A DNA stretch of 32,653 nt from a virus. Within the stretch, counting starts at the first letter, position 1. Every line of letters starts with the position of its first letter. The notes under the pieces were generated by a model. The model did no database searches and was not told the DNA's origin. It was given only the letters and a program-made list of their open reading frames with translations. Made by a program: the position numbers and the translations under genes. The DNA is taken from positions 1 through 32,653 of IMG/VR virus record IMGVR_UViG_3300034066_002182. One strand, written 5' to 3'. This document shows, piece by piece, positions 1 to 5,953 of the stretch.

Positions 1-102
1 AAAGGTTCAACCTACGGCAAAGCATTGTTTGCACGCCGCCGGGCTGGTAAGTTCGGAGGCTATCGTAAAGAGCTTCAGCCGATTCTCACCAGCAAAGTGT
101 AG
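1..102 (+). CDS. 3' end of an unidentified gene (GC-rich block)
   Basis: An open frame enters from the left edge and stops at TAG 100-102, giving the last 33 residues of a protein. The tail is very basic, with an RRR cluster and several Lys residues, and ends in LTSKV. I do not recognise the family from so little sequence. The codons are mostly GC-ending, as in the next three genes and unlike the AT-rich phage genes further right, so it belongs with the GC-rich block. A hairpin at 125-152 follows and could end its transcript. The real start lies outside the window. Confidence 0.55.
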   Translation, partial: KGSTYGKALFARRRAGKFGGYRKELQPILTSKV

Positions 103-124
103 AGATTAAGCTTTGCAACAATCC

Positions 125-152
125 GGGGTCTGACCCATAGCCAGGGTCCCCC
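125..152 (+). terminator. GC-rich hairpin after the first gene
   Basis: GACCC (132-136) can pair with GGGTC (144-148), extended by GGGG (125-128) pairing with CCCC (149-152) across a 3-nt bulge. There is no clear T tract, so termination is inferred from position: 22 nt after the TAG stop and just before the leader of the next gene. Confidence 0.35.
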
Positions 153-207
153 CATCCCTTACACTTATCCCAAGCGAGCCGACAGGAGCCCGCACACCCC
201 CAGGAAC
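152..207 (+). promoter_or_regulatory. Duplicated leader, copy 1 (upstream of the gene at 208)
   Basis: This stretch is repeated without gaps at 563-618, exactly 411 bp downstream. Over 152-195 versus 563-606 I count 37 of 44 identical bases, and in both copies the ATG lies at the same distance. It holds a -10-like TACACT (160-165) and an imperfect stem GCGAGC/GCCCGC with one mismatch. I see no convincing -35 box in this copy. AGGA precedes the ATG at SD distance. Confidence 0.55.
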
Positions 208-531
208 ATGACAAACCCCAACCGCACTGACCGCCTCACCCGTACCAGTATCCCCACCCCCGTGGCTGTGGCAGTAGCCAAGGTCACGATCAAAACCGGC
301 TGCATCGTTGGCCGGCACCGTGCCCAATGGTTGTTGGACCTGTGGGAGAGCCCCACCGCTCTGCCTGCAGAGCGCAAGCTGGGCCGCCAGGCCCTGCAGG
401 TTGCCGCCGATGCTGCAGGCCGCAGCGTGATCACGCTGGCTGATGGCACCACGATCAACAACCGGGTGTTCTCCAAGGCTTCCACCCGTAGGCTCCGGGA
501 CTGGAGCCAGGATCGCAACGCCACAGTTTGA
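208..531 (+). CDS. Unknown 107-aa protein (GC-rich block)
   Basis: The protein has 107 residues and I do not recognise it. The N-terminal third is Thr/Val/Ala-rich (VAVAVAKVTIKTG around residues 19-31), followed by an Arg-rich, probably helical middle and a basic C-terminus with an RRLRDW motif. There is no signal peptide or clear membrane segment. Third codon positions are strongly G/C, which favours this + strand frame over the longer opposite-strand frame across the same DNA. AGGA a few bases upstream supports the ATG at 208. It shares its leader with the gene at 619, so the two are probably co-regulated. A strong hairpin follows the TGA stop directly. Confidence 0.6.
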   Translation: MTNPNRTDRLTRTSIPTPVAVAVAKVTIKTGCIVGRHRAQWLLDLWESPTALPAERKLGRQALQVAADAAGRSVITLADGTTINNRVFSKASTRRLRDWSQDRNATV

Positions 532-538
532 GCCCATC

Positions 539-562
539 GGGGCAGCTTGACGGCTGCCCCTT
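539..562 (+). terminator. Hairpin terminator with a -35-like box in its loop
   Basis: GGGGCAGC (539-546) pairs perfectly with GCTGCCCC (553-560), followed by only TT. The 6-nt loop, 547-552, is TTGACG, a good sigma70 -35 hexamer, and TACAAT lies 18 bp downstream. The same DNA may therefore end one transcript and start the next. Confidence 0.6.
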
Positions 563-576
563 CCATCCTCTACAAT
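547..576 (+). promoter_or_regulatory. Sigma70-type promoter for the gene at 619
   Basis: TTGACG (547-552), an 18-bp spacer and TACAAT (571-576) fit a host sigma70 promoter well. The predicted start near 583 would place the perfect stem GCGGGC/GCCCGC (585-590 with 599-604) at the 5' end of the transcript. The match is by eye only. Confidence 0.55.
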
Positions 577-618
577 TATCTCAAGCGGGCCGAGAGGTGC
601 CCGCACCGTTTCGAGACC
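563..618 (+). repeat. Duplicated leader, copy 2 (upstream of the gene at 619)
   Basis: Second copy of the leader at 152-207, with the same spacing to the ATG. The inverted repeat is perfect here: GCGGGC (585-590), an 8-nt loop, GCCCGC (599-604). A shorter related piece, AAGCGGGCC, recurs at 1244-1252 after a TATAAG-like sequence. Confidence 0.6.
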
Positions 619-828
619 ATGGCCATCCCCTTCCCTCAGTATCAGTTCTGTGCTCGCCGCATCGCTAAAGAGATCGGCTACAGCTTCTCTGGTGCCGGCG
701 CTGTTGGCGCCAACCTGTTTTGGGTTGAGCGTATCTGGGGGCAACCCAGCAACACCCTGATGAGTCAAGCGGAGCTGCTGCGGTTCGCCATAACTGTTCA
801 AGGCCCTGCCCTTAAGCCAGCCGCCTGA
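619..828 (+). CDS. Unknown 69-aa protein (GC-rich block)
   Basis: I place the start at ATG 619, giving 69 residues. The frame is open back to a TTG at 547, but the likely promoter (-10 at 571-576) and the duplicated leader lie inside that extra part, and in the sister gene the same leader is followed by ATG at the matching position. The protein is unrecognised. It has a short basic stretch (CARRIAKEIG, residues 11-20), a Gly/Ala-rich centre (SGAGAVGAN) and a hydrophobic/aromatic FWVERIWG segment. Codons are GC-ending. A hairpin follows at 836-855. Confidence 0.55.
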   Translation: MAIPFPQYQFCARRIAKEIGYSFSGAGAVGANLFWVERIWGQPSNTLMSQAELLRFAITVQGPALKPAA

Positions 829-835
829 CCCCTAC

Positions 836-855
836 GGGGAGCCTCCGGGCTCCCC
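836..855 (+). terminator. GC-rich hairpin after the 69-aa gene
   Basis: GGGGAGCC (836-843) pairs with GGCTCCCC (848-855) across a TCCG loop, 7 nt after the TGA stop. No T tract follows, so termination is uncertain. Confidence 0.45.
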
Positions 856-885
856 ACACCAGCCACACCACACCACACCCGAACC

Positions 886-1110
886 ATGGCTAAGCAAACC
901 ACTATCACCCTCACCCTCACCCGTAACGAGGCCCGCCAGCTGCAAAGCCAGCTGGCCGATGCCGCTACCCGCTGGCACAGCCTCTGGAGGGATGCCGTAG
1001 AGGGCCGCCGCCCAGACCTTACCCCCAGCGGGTGCAGCGCCGTGGGCAAGGCAGCGTGGGATCGGTTTGATCAGATCGCCGAACTGCTGGCTGCTGCAGC
1101 AGCTGACTGA
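886..1110 (+). CDS. Unknown 74-aa helical protein (GC-rich block)
   Basis: This 74-residue protein is Ala/Gln/Leu-rich and looks mostly helical: NEARQLQSQLADAATRW near the N-terminus, then a linker with RRPDLTPSGC, then AAWDRFDQIAELLAAAAAD at the end. The size and shape suggest a small helix-linker-helix regulator or structural protein, but I do not recognise the family. Its leader is CA-rich (CACACCACACC) and lacks the duplicated leader of the two genes before it, so it may be read by read-through. A strong UUCG-capped hairpin follows 9 nt after the stop. Confidence 0.55.
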   Translation: MAKQTTITLTLTRNEARQLQSQLADAATRWHSLWRDAVEGRRPDLTPSGCSAVGKAAWDRFDQIAELLAAAAAD

Positions 1111-1119
1111 TCAGCAGCC

Positions 1120-1140
1120 AGGGGGGCTTCGGCCCCCCTT
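1120..1140 (+). terminator. UUCG-capped terminator hairpin
   Basis: AGGGGGGC (1120-1127) pairs with GCCCCCCT (1132-1139) across a TTCG tetraloop and is followed by a short T run. It lies just after the TGA at 1108-1110 and closes the GC-rich gene group. Confidence 0.65.
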
Positions 1141-1142
1141 CC

Positions 1143-1224
1143 ATCAGCAATCCTGATTGATCAGCAGTGCTTATCAGCCAGTGGCAAGACAGATCAGCAT
1201 TCCTGATCCATCAGCAGTCCTGAT
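1143..1224 (+). repeat. Four 15-bp dyad repeats (ATCAG-N5-CTGAT) in a non-coding stretch
   Basis: Copies start at 1143, 1160 (degenerate), 1193 and 1210, a spacing of 17, 33 and 17 bp. The consensus is ATCAGCANTCCTGAT; each good copy has inverted ATCAG/CTGAT arms. No credible gene covers this stretch. Such arrays are typical of operators or iterons, but no regulator or replication gene for either role is visible nearby. Confidence 0.6.
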
Positions 1225-1367
1225 CAGTCGGGCAGGGCAGTATAAGCGGGCCTTATGGGTCGCCGGCCCGCCGGGCCGTGAAAAACCTCTAACTACCCTA
1301 AGCTATACCGGACCCAAAGAGCCAGAGAGATACTCAACCAACTCAAAAAATTTTCCACCAGATTTTT

Positions 1368-1742
1368 ATGACTTATACGAATTGCCCAAATAATCAAAAT
1401 GGCTATGTATCAGAAGATCTTCACACATACCAGGATATCAGAGAAGATTTAGAAACAGATAGGAAAGAAGCTATCGAATTTTTAGCTCAGCTAAAAACAA
1501 TGTATCAGATGGATGTAAAAAATTCTGGCATAAGAGAAGCACTTAAAGATCTTCATACTACCCTCAATATCACAAAACCATCAGAGTATTACGAAGATAA
1601 CATTGCAGTTGTATATGATGAGTTGTATACATTGAACAAACAATTTTACAAATCCAAAACCAACGCAGAAATTATCAAACTAATCGAAGGAGAAGAAGAG
1701 TATATCATATTTCCCCATTTGCATTTTGAAAAACTTCTATGA
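1368..1742 (+). CDS. Unknown 124-aa acidic protein (AT-rich, phage-like)
   Basis: This is the first gene with the AT-rich composition of the rest of the window. The 124-residue product is rich in Glu, Asp, Lys and Tyr and looks helical from about residue 17 to 60, with a Glu-rich stretch (EGEEEY) near the end. There is no signal peptide or membrane segment, and I do not recognise the family. No Shine-Dalgarno sequence is visible before the ATG. Its TGA overlaps the ATG of the next small ORF (ATGA at 1739-1742), so the two are probably translationally coupled. Confidence 0.55.
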   Translation: MTYTNCPNNQNGYVSEDLHTYQDIREDLETDRKEAIEFLAQLKTMYQMDVKNSGIREALKDLHTTLNITKPSEYYEDNIAVVYDELYTLNKQFYKSKTNAEIIKLIEGEEEYIIFPHLHFEKLL

Positions 1743-1861
1743 AATTCCGAACAAACACAAGTCTCCGAGAGCAATTATCATACATTGCCCTCTGTCTTTC
1801 AGAGACAATTCACATACTTTCAGAAAAATTTTTTCACAAAAAAATCTCTGAAAAAGAGTGA
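1739..1861 (+). CDS. Unknown 40-aa protein coupled to the gene before it
   Basis: A 40-residue frame starts at ATG 1739 inside the ATGA overlap with the 124-aa gene. Its first half is polar; a mildly hydrophobic helix (LSYIALCLSETIHIL, residues 13-27) is followed by a Lys-rich end. There is no SD sequence, as expected for a coupled start. A 9-bp inverted repeat (TTTCAGAGA at 1797-1805, TCTCTGAAA at 1845-1853) lies within it. The overlap is the main support; the ORF is short enough to arise by chance. Confidence 0.35.
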   Translation: MKFRTNTSLREQLSYIALCLSETIHILSEKFFHKKISEKE

Positions 1862-1866
1862 TATAT

Positions 1867-1895
1867 ACTGTACAGTTTAAAAAAATAATTTTTTT
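1867..1895 (+). promoter_or_regulatory. Palindrome and A/T hairpin upstream of the AbrB-like gene
   Basis: ACTGTACAGT (1867-1876) is a perfect 10-bp palindrome and overlaps a TATACT -10-like box (1864-1869). It is followed by an A7T/AT7 self-complementary tract (1879-1895) ending just before ATG 1898. It may be an operator for the AbrB/MazE-like protein encoded immediately downstream; that link is inference. Confidence 0.35.
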
Positions 1896-1897
1896 GT

Positions 1898-2080
1898 ATG
1901 TCTACATTTTCTTCATTTACAACAGAAGTACAGTACGATGATAAATCTGGTGAATATTTCATTACATTCCCCGACGAACTACTCGATGAAATGCAATGGA
2001 TCGAGGGCGACACTTTAGAGTTTGAGTACTTTGATCATCACGATACTCCAGGAATTCGTATACATAAAGTAGGAGACTGA
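1898..2080 (+). CDS. AbrB/MazE-like small DNA-binding protein
   Basis: This 60-residue protein resembles the AbrB/MazE/SpoVT swapped-hairpin fold. After a short N-terminal strand comes DDKSGEYFITFPDELLDEM and then the family-typical W.EGDTLEFE, ending in a strand with IRIHKV. In this family Pro-Asp-Glu-Leu leads into the short helix and the G-D-T/L turn begins the next strand. Members are antitoxins or transition-state regulators that bind palindromic operators as dimers. No toxin partner is recognisable beside it, so a lone phage regulator is more likely than a toxin-antitoxin pair. The ATG lacks an SD sequence. A perfect palindrome lies upstream, consistent with autoregulation. Confidence 0.6.
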   Translation: MSTFSSFTTEVQYDDKSGEYFITFPDELLDEMQWIEGDTLEFEYFDHHDTPGIRIHKVGD

Positions 2081-2102
2081 GGCGTATACGTTCTTAATAA
2101 AT

Positions 2103-5100
2103 ATGGGAAATTGTAGTCCAAAAAAGCAACCTAAGTGGGAGACAGCGACATTTACGTATCAACAATGTCCTTGTCCAGAAGAAGGTCCTTGTCCATCTAT
2201 TACTCTTGAATTTGACTATATTGAACGATATTGGTATGAAGTAAGACCTCCTAATGCAGCCAAGAAGTTAATTGTTAATGGAAGTAAGCAAGAGAAATTA
2301 AAGAAGACTGTTATTCAAATACCCGATCTAGTGAATGGAGAAAATTCATCGGGTGAAGTAGTTAACTTTATTGATCAAGTATTTTATCAACCAGAATATG
2401 AAATTATTGGTTCTGGTGATGATATAAAAAGTAGACCAGTATTTGAAAGATACTGTAAGGCAGATATTGTATATGATGATCAATACTTCTACCACATTTT
2501 TGAGTGGCCATTATCTCACAATATTGAACCTAGACCTGTAGGAGGAATAACAGTAATTCCTGCACCACCTCCACCTCCAGGATCAGAGGGTGGTGGAACA
2601 TCTTGTCCAACCTATCAAGTTGAAAGTACTACAGTAGGTGGTACAGTTACTTTAAATCGAGTAGATAGTCAAGTCCTTGGTGTTCCAGAGAATACCATTG
2701 TATATCATGGTGGCACAAATGATAATAAGATATTTTTCTACTATGAAAATACAAGTGACAAAAACTACATTGCAGTTGGTGATCGAATTAATGGATGGAC
2801 TGTAAACAGAGTAGTTAACTATAACTCAGAACACTTTAATCAAAAATCTATCAGAACTACTGAAAGTGTTCGTCGTCGTGTTTCAAAATTTTCTGAAAAT
2901 AAAAAAACTCCTGGATACATCTTTATAAACAAGAATGATGATTCTACAGATAGAATCATTAATATTGGCGACAGAGTAATTGGTAATGGTATTCAACAAG
3001 ATACTTTTGTTGAGGGTATTCAAGGATTAAAAATATTCTTATCAAAACCTTTGAAGTATCAAAAGAAAAAAGATGTTCGTAATGTAAGATTTGAAAAAAC
3101 AGATCTTGTAAATAATATTTCCAATAAAATTCTTTGTTATGCAGAAATTAGTGGAGGAAGTGCAAACTTCGTAAAAGATAATTTCTATTCAAGAAATAGT
3201 TCATCTACTCCACAATATACAAGTACAACTTATCATGTATTTGATGATAAGAAGAATAAGAATATACAACTTACAACAACTAAAGAGATCACCGTCGATA
3301 TGAAATCTATGAATGATGATGGAGGATCTAGTGATGATACTGATAATCGAAAGCACTACGTAGTTACTTTCTTAGATGAAACTGAATTATCAAGTAAAAA
3401 CGATATTCAAATAACCATCACAGATGATCAAACTGCATCTGGAGTAGAAAAGTCTTTTAACTTTGTTTCCAAGATTGAACTTGTAAATAGTAAAAAATTC
3501 AAAGTTTGGTTTAAAAGAAAGGATACTGGAAACAATACTTTTGTTCGTGGATGGAGTATAACAAGAAATCCTGGTGGAAGTGTTATTGGCGAAAATCGTA
3601 TTCAGGTAGTTGCAGGAAAAGGAATTATAGACAGATCTGCAGTATGTGGAGTTTATGTAAGTAATGATAAAAAATACTTTACTTATACTCCATTATTTTA
3701 TGGTAAAGATAGTTTTTGTGAATCTACGAATTTAAGTGATGATGAGTTAGGTAATTTTACACTTGGAAATGTAATCTTAAATGATAATACTACATATATT
3801 TCTCAAGAATTTTTATGTGTAAGTCCATTAACTGATGATCTCTATAGAATAAACAGTATATTTTGGACTTATTTTAATAGACCTGCATCATATAATGAAT
3901 TAAAGTCTTGGAATGAAAAATATAAATTAGCATATGCAGAAAATCCATCTCCATCTGTTTATCTTGAATTGCAAAAAGAAATTATAGATTATGAAAATAC
4001 AAAACTTGAAGGAAAAACAGTTCGTTTTGTAAAGGATGCCGAATGTGATAACACAATTACTCCAGAGTATGAAAAAGTTTATTATCCTTATGTAGAATTA
4101 AAAGACTTTGAAGATAAATTTGAACCAGTTACAGAACTTCCATCATATGATCCATGTGTAGGTGAAAAGACTCCAGCTGCATATAGTACTGATGAAATTA
4201 AAAAAATAATTGAAACAAATTTATCTAGTGTTAATCTTCCTCAAGAAATGTACAAAAGAATCATAGAGGATAATGATTCTTTACAAAATACATTGTTTAA
4301 TGCTGTTGATAAAATTAAATCATCAATTCCAGATAAAACAACAATTCCAAATATTCCTCCTCAAATAGAAGGAGAGAATAAATCAAGTAAGGTTTTCTCT
4401 ACAGAATATGCTCATCGTATTCCACCTAGATTTAAATCTTTAGAATATGTAATTGATGATTTTAGATTTATAGATGATAGTGGACTTATTTCAGACTCTG
4501 AAGTAAATAACATTAAAATACAAATTAAGTCTATTCCTAGATGGACTGGTTCTTTGAGTCCGTCTAGTGGATCAGGGTGGACCAGTACTGTAAATACCAG
4601 TTCTGAAGGATTTGTTAATTCAATTACAATTTCCGCAGCTCCATTTGCACCTCTTATTCCAGGATTTCCCCCACTTATTCCTCCAGTCACAAAATCTTGG
4701 GTTTCTGGACCACATCCAGCAACATTTTGGCATGGAGATGACATAAACTATCAAGTTACATTCCAAAAAATATTAAACTTTAGAGTCAATGAAGTAAGTA
4801 AGATTTTAGCTAACTGTGCTAAAAATAAAGGTAATCCATATATGGATAATCCACCATATGCAAAGATTACTAAATCAATTGAATCTGGAGACACAACTAT
4901 AAATGTAGACAGTACTAGTCAGTTTGTTTCTTCTGGATATTTAATTATTCCAAAATTTATTGTAAAGAAAGAAGTTAATCCAGAAACACAGAATGAGACT
5001 TTGAAACATTATTACCTTGGTGAAGAAATTATTTACTATAAAAATAAAACCGGTACTCAATTTTTAAATTGTACTCGTGAAATGTTTGATTCATCAAATG

Positions 5101-5384
5101 ATTTTGAAGAATTTATAAATTCTGGATTTATTGAAACTGGAGTCACTTATATAATTAAAACTCTTGGAACAGTAGATTGGAAATCTTATGGTGCTCCAGA
5201 TAGTTATTCTGTTGGTACAATATTTACTGCAACATCAGATGGATCAGATGTAAATGAATCTGGAGAAGTATATCTATTTGAAACTACTTTAACTCCTTTT
5301 GATGGAAATACTTTTGTTATACATAGTTATGAAAAGAATAATTATTTGTCTCAATACTGGCCAATACAAATTCAGAACAAATGA
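2103..5384 (+). CDS. Large virion structural protein upstream of the PAAR tip (1093 aa)
   Basis: A 1093-residue protein that I take to be a baseplate or tail-tip structural protein, mainly from position: it overlaps the PAAR gene by ATGA and precedes gp25-gp6-gp7-gp8. The N-terminus is Cys/Pro-rich (CPCPEEGPCP, residues 22-31); a proline run (PAPPPPPG, about 153-160) forms a linker. About 300-325 holds a GDRVIGNGI...LSKPL module of a kind also seen in the fibre-like protein at 27424. About 418-490 (YVVTFLDETEL...NTFVRGWSITRN) closely resembles a segment of the DUF4815 protein. Around 580-630 an FWTYFNRPASYNELKSW stretch faintly resembles DUF4214. Near 973-993 lies the GEEIIYYKNKTGTQF module shared with gp7. 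I see no lysozyme domain, so it is not a clear gp5. Confidence 0.65.
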   Translation: MGNCSPKKQPKWETATFTYQQCPCPEEGPCPSITLEFDYIERYWYEVRPPNAAKKLIVNGSKQEKLKKTVIQIPDLVNGENSSGEVVNFIDQVFYQPEYEIIGSGDDIKSRPVFERYCKADIVYDDQYFYHIFEWPLSHNIEPRPVGGITVIPAPPPPPGSEGGGTSCPTYQVESTTVGGTVTLNRVDSQVLGVPENTIVYHGGTNDNKIFFYYENTSDKNYIAVGDRINGWTVNRVVNYNSEHFNQKSIRTTESVRRRVSKFSENKKTPGYIFINKNDDSTDRIINIGDRVIGNGIQQDTFVEGIQGLKIFLSKPLKYQKKKDVRNVRFEKTDLVNNISNKILCYAEISGGSANFVKDNFYSRNSSSTPQYTSTTYHVFDDKKNKNIQLTTTKEITVDMKSMNDDGGSSDDTDNRKHYVVTFLDETELSSKNDIQITITDDQTASGVEKSFNFVSKIELVNSKKFKVWFKRKDTGNNTFVRGWSITRNPGGSVIGENRIQVVAGKGIIDRSAVCGVYVSNDKKYFTYTPLFYGKDSFCESTNLSDDELGNFTLGNVILNDNTTYISQEFLCVSPLTDDLYRINSIFWTYFNRPASYNELKSWNEKYKLAYAENPSPSVYLELQKEIIDYENTKLEGKTVRFVKDAECDNTITPEYEKVYYPYVELKDFEDKFEPVTELPSYDPCVGEKTPAAYSTDEIKKIIETNLSSVNLPQEMYKRIIEDNDSLQNTLFNAVDKIKSSIPDKTTIPNIPPQIEGENKSSKVFSTEYAHRIPPRFKSLEYVIDDFRFIDDSGLISDSEVNNIKIQIKSIPRWTGSLSPSSGSGWTSTVNTSSEGFVNSITISAAPFAPLIPGFPPLIPPVTKSWVSGPHPATFWHGDDINYQVTFQKILNFRVNEVSKILANCAKNKGNPYMDNPPYAKITKSIESGDTTINVDSTSQFVSSGYLIIPKFIVKKEVNPETQNETLKHYYLGEEIIYYKNKTGTQFLNCTREMFDSSNDFEEFINSGFIETGVTYIIKTLGTVDWKSYGAPDSYSVGTIFTATSDGSDVNESGEVYLFETTLTPFDGNTFVIHSYEKNNYLSQYWPIQIQNK

Positions 5385-5704
5385 CCCGACCAATTGCAGG
5401 TTTAGGAAATCCAGATTCAATTTCATATAGACCTTGTTGTGTTTACCCTCCAAATACGGTAACTCCTATTGTTTCTACAGTATTTGCAGCGGGTATTCCA
5501 AGAGCAAAAGGAGGAGATGTATTGACTCCTGCTCCAGGATTTCCAGTTTGTAAAGATACGTTTTGTCCTCCATTAGAAAGAACAATTATTTCTGTCAGTA
5601 CTGTATTTGTAAATGGATTGCCCTCTGCACACGTAGGGGACTTGACAAATACGACATCTCCACGTATAATATTACCTGTTCCTACCAACCTATTCGTTAA
5701 TTGA
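5381..5704 (+). CDS. PAAR-repeat tail spike tip protein
   Basis: This 107-residue protein has two PAAR-type halves: VFAAGIPRAKGGDVL (about 33-47) and VFVNGLPSAHVGDLT (about 75-89). PAAR proteins fold into a small cone that caps the central spike of contractile injection systems and binds a metal ion through His and Cys residues; Cys and His residues of that kind (C19, C20, C57, C62, H84) are present. In T4 the equivalent tip is gp5.4. The start ATG overlaps the stop of the large structural gene (ATGA), suggesting coupled translation in a tail-tip operon. The metal-ligand assignment is by analogy. Confidence 0.85.
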   Translation: MTRPIAGLGNPDSISYRPCCVYPPNTVTPIVSTVFAAGIPRAKGGDVLTPAPGFPVCKDTFCPPLERTIISVSTVFVNGLPSAHVGDLTNTTSPRIILPVPTNLFVN

Positions 5705-5705
5705 T

Positions 5706-5849
5706 ATGGCAAAATCACCAAGTTTTAGCAAAACCAGTTATGTTCCAGGCAAACCAAAGTGTACTCGCCAAGGACGCAGTAAAAATACAAACCTTTCTGC
5801 AACTAGTAGAAACGGCAAACAAAAAAGATACAGAGGCCAAGGTCGATAA
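5706..5849 (+). CDS. Small basic protein, 47 aa
   Basis: The ATG at 5706 lies one base after the PAAR stop, and the frame runs 47 residues to TAA 5847-5849. The product is highly basic and Ser/Gly/Asn-rich (NLSATSRNGKQKRYRGQGR at the end), with one Cys at residue 19 and almost no hydrophobic residues, so it is probably flexible and could bind nucleic acid or a negatively charged partner. Small proteins of this type are, as I recall, common beside the baseplate genes of T4-like cyanophages, but I know of no function. It is the last gene before the terminator at 5855. Confidence 0.7.
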   Translation: MAKSPSFSKTSYVPGKPKCTRQGRSKNTNLSATSRNGKQKRYRGQGR

Positions 5850-5854
5850 TTGAT

Positions 5855-5882
5855 AAAAGAGGGTTATTAACCCTCTTTTTTT
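5855..5882 (+). terminator. Rho-independent terminator
   Basis: AGAGGGTT (5858-5865) pairs with AACCCTCT (5869-5876) across ATT; an A run upstream and a T7 tract (5876-5882) complete a classic intrinsic terminator. It closes the 2103-5849 operon, immediately before a late-promoter-like box. Confidence 0.9.
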
Positions 5883-5884
5883 GT

Positions 5885-5892
5885 AATAAATA
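5885..5892 (+). promoter_or_regulatory. Late promoter-like box (AATAAATA)
   Basis: AATAAATA fits the NATAAATA late-promoter pattern of T4-like cyanophages (T4: TATAAATA). It follows the terminator by two bases and precedes the gp25-gp6 operon. A start near 5898 would put a small hairpin (AAGGG 5899-5903, CCCTT 5912-5916) at the transcript's 5' end. Confidence 0.65.
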
Positions 5893-5953
5893 CTAGAGAA
5901 GGGATAGCAACCCCTTTAAAAGTTCTGTTAGACCCATTTTTTGGAGAAAACAG

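Noticed and set aside
547-618. Upstream TTG start for the gene at 619
   Set aside because: The segment contains the terminator arm, the promoter -10 box and the duplicated leader; the sister gene starts with ATG at the matching place.
106-801. A 231-aa open frame on the minus strand across the GC-rich block
   Set aside because: GC-rich DNA yields long chance frames. The + strand frames have strong GC3 bias, leaders and terminators that fit; the minus frame crosses three hairpins and two leaders.
1143-1224. CRISPR array
   Set aside because: Units are 15 bp, imperfect, spaced 17-33 bp apart, with no spacer-like unique segments of constant length and no cas genes.
1157-1393. A 78-aa + strand frame over the dyad repeats
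   Set aside because: It starts inside the repeat array from a non-ATG codon, crosses the composition change and a large inverted repeat, and has no SD. Judged non-coding.
2095-2103. TAATAAATA as a late promoter for the 1093-aa gene
   Set aside because: The predicted transcript start (about 2109) would fall after the ATG at 2103, so the box is probably a chance A/T match. AATAAATG before 6556 and 18727 was rejected for the same reason.
2103-5384. gp5 (hub lysozyme) or gp53
   Set aside because: Position before the PAAR gene suggested gp5, but no lysozyme domain is seen, and the sequence does not resemble what I know of gp53.
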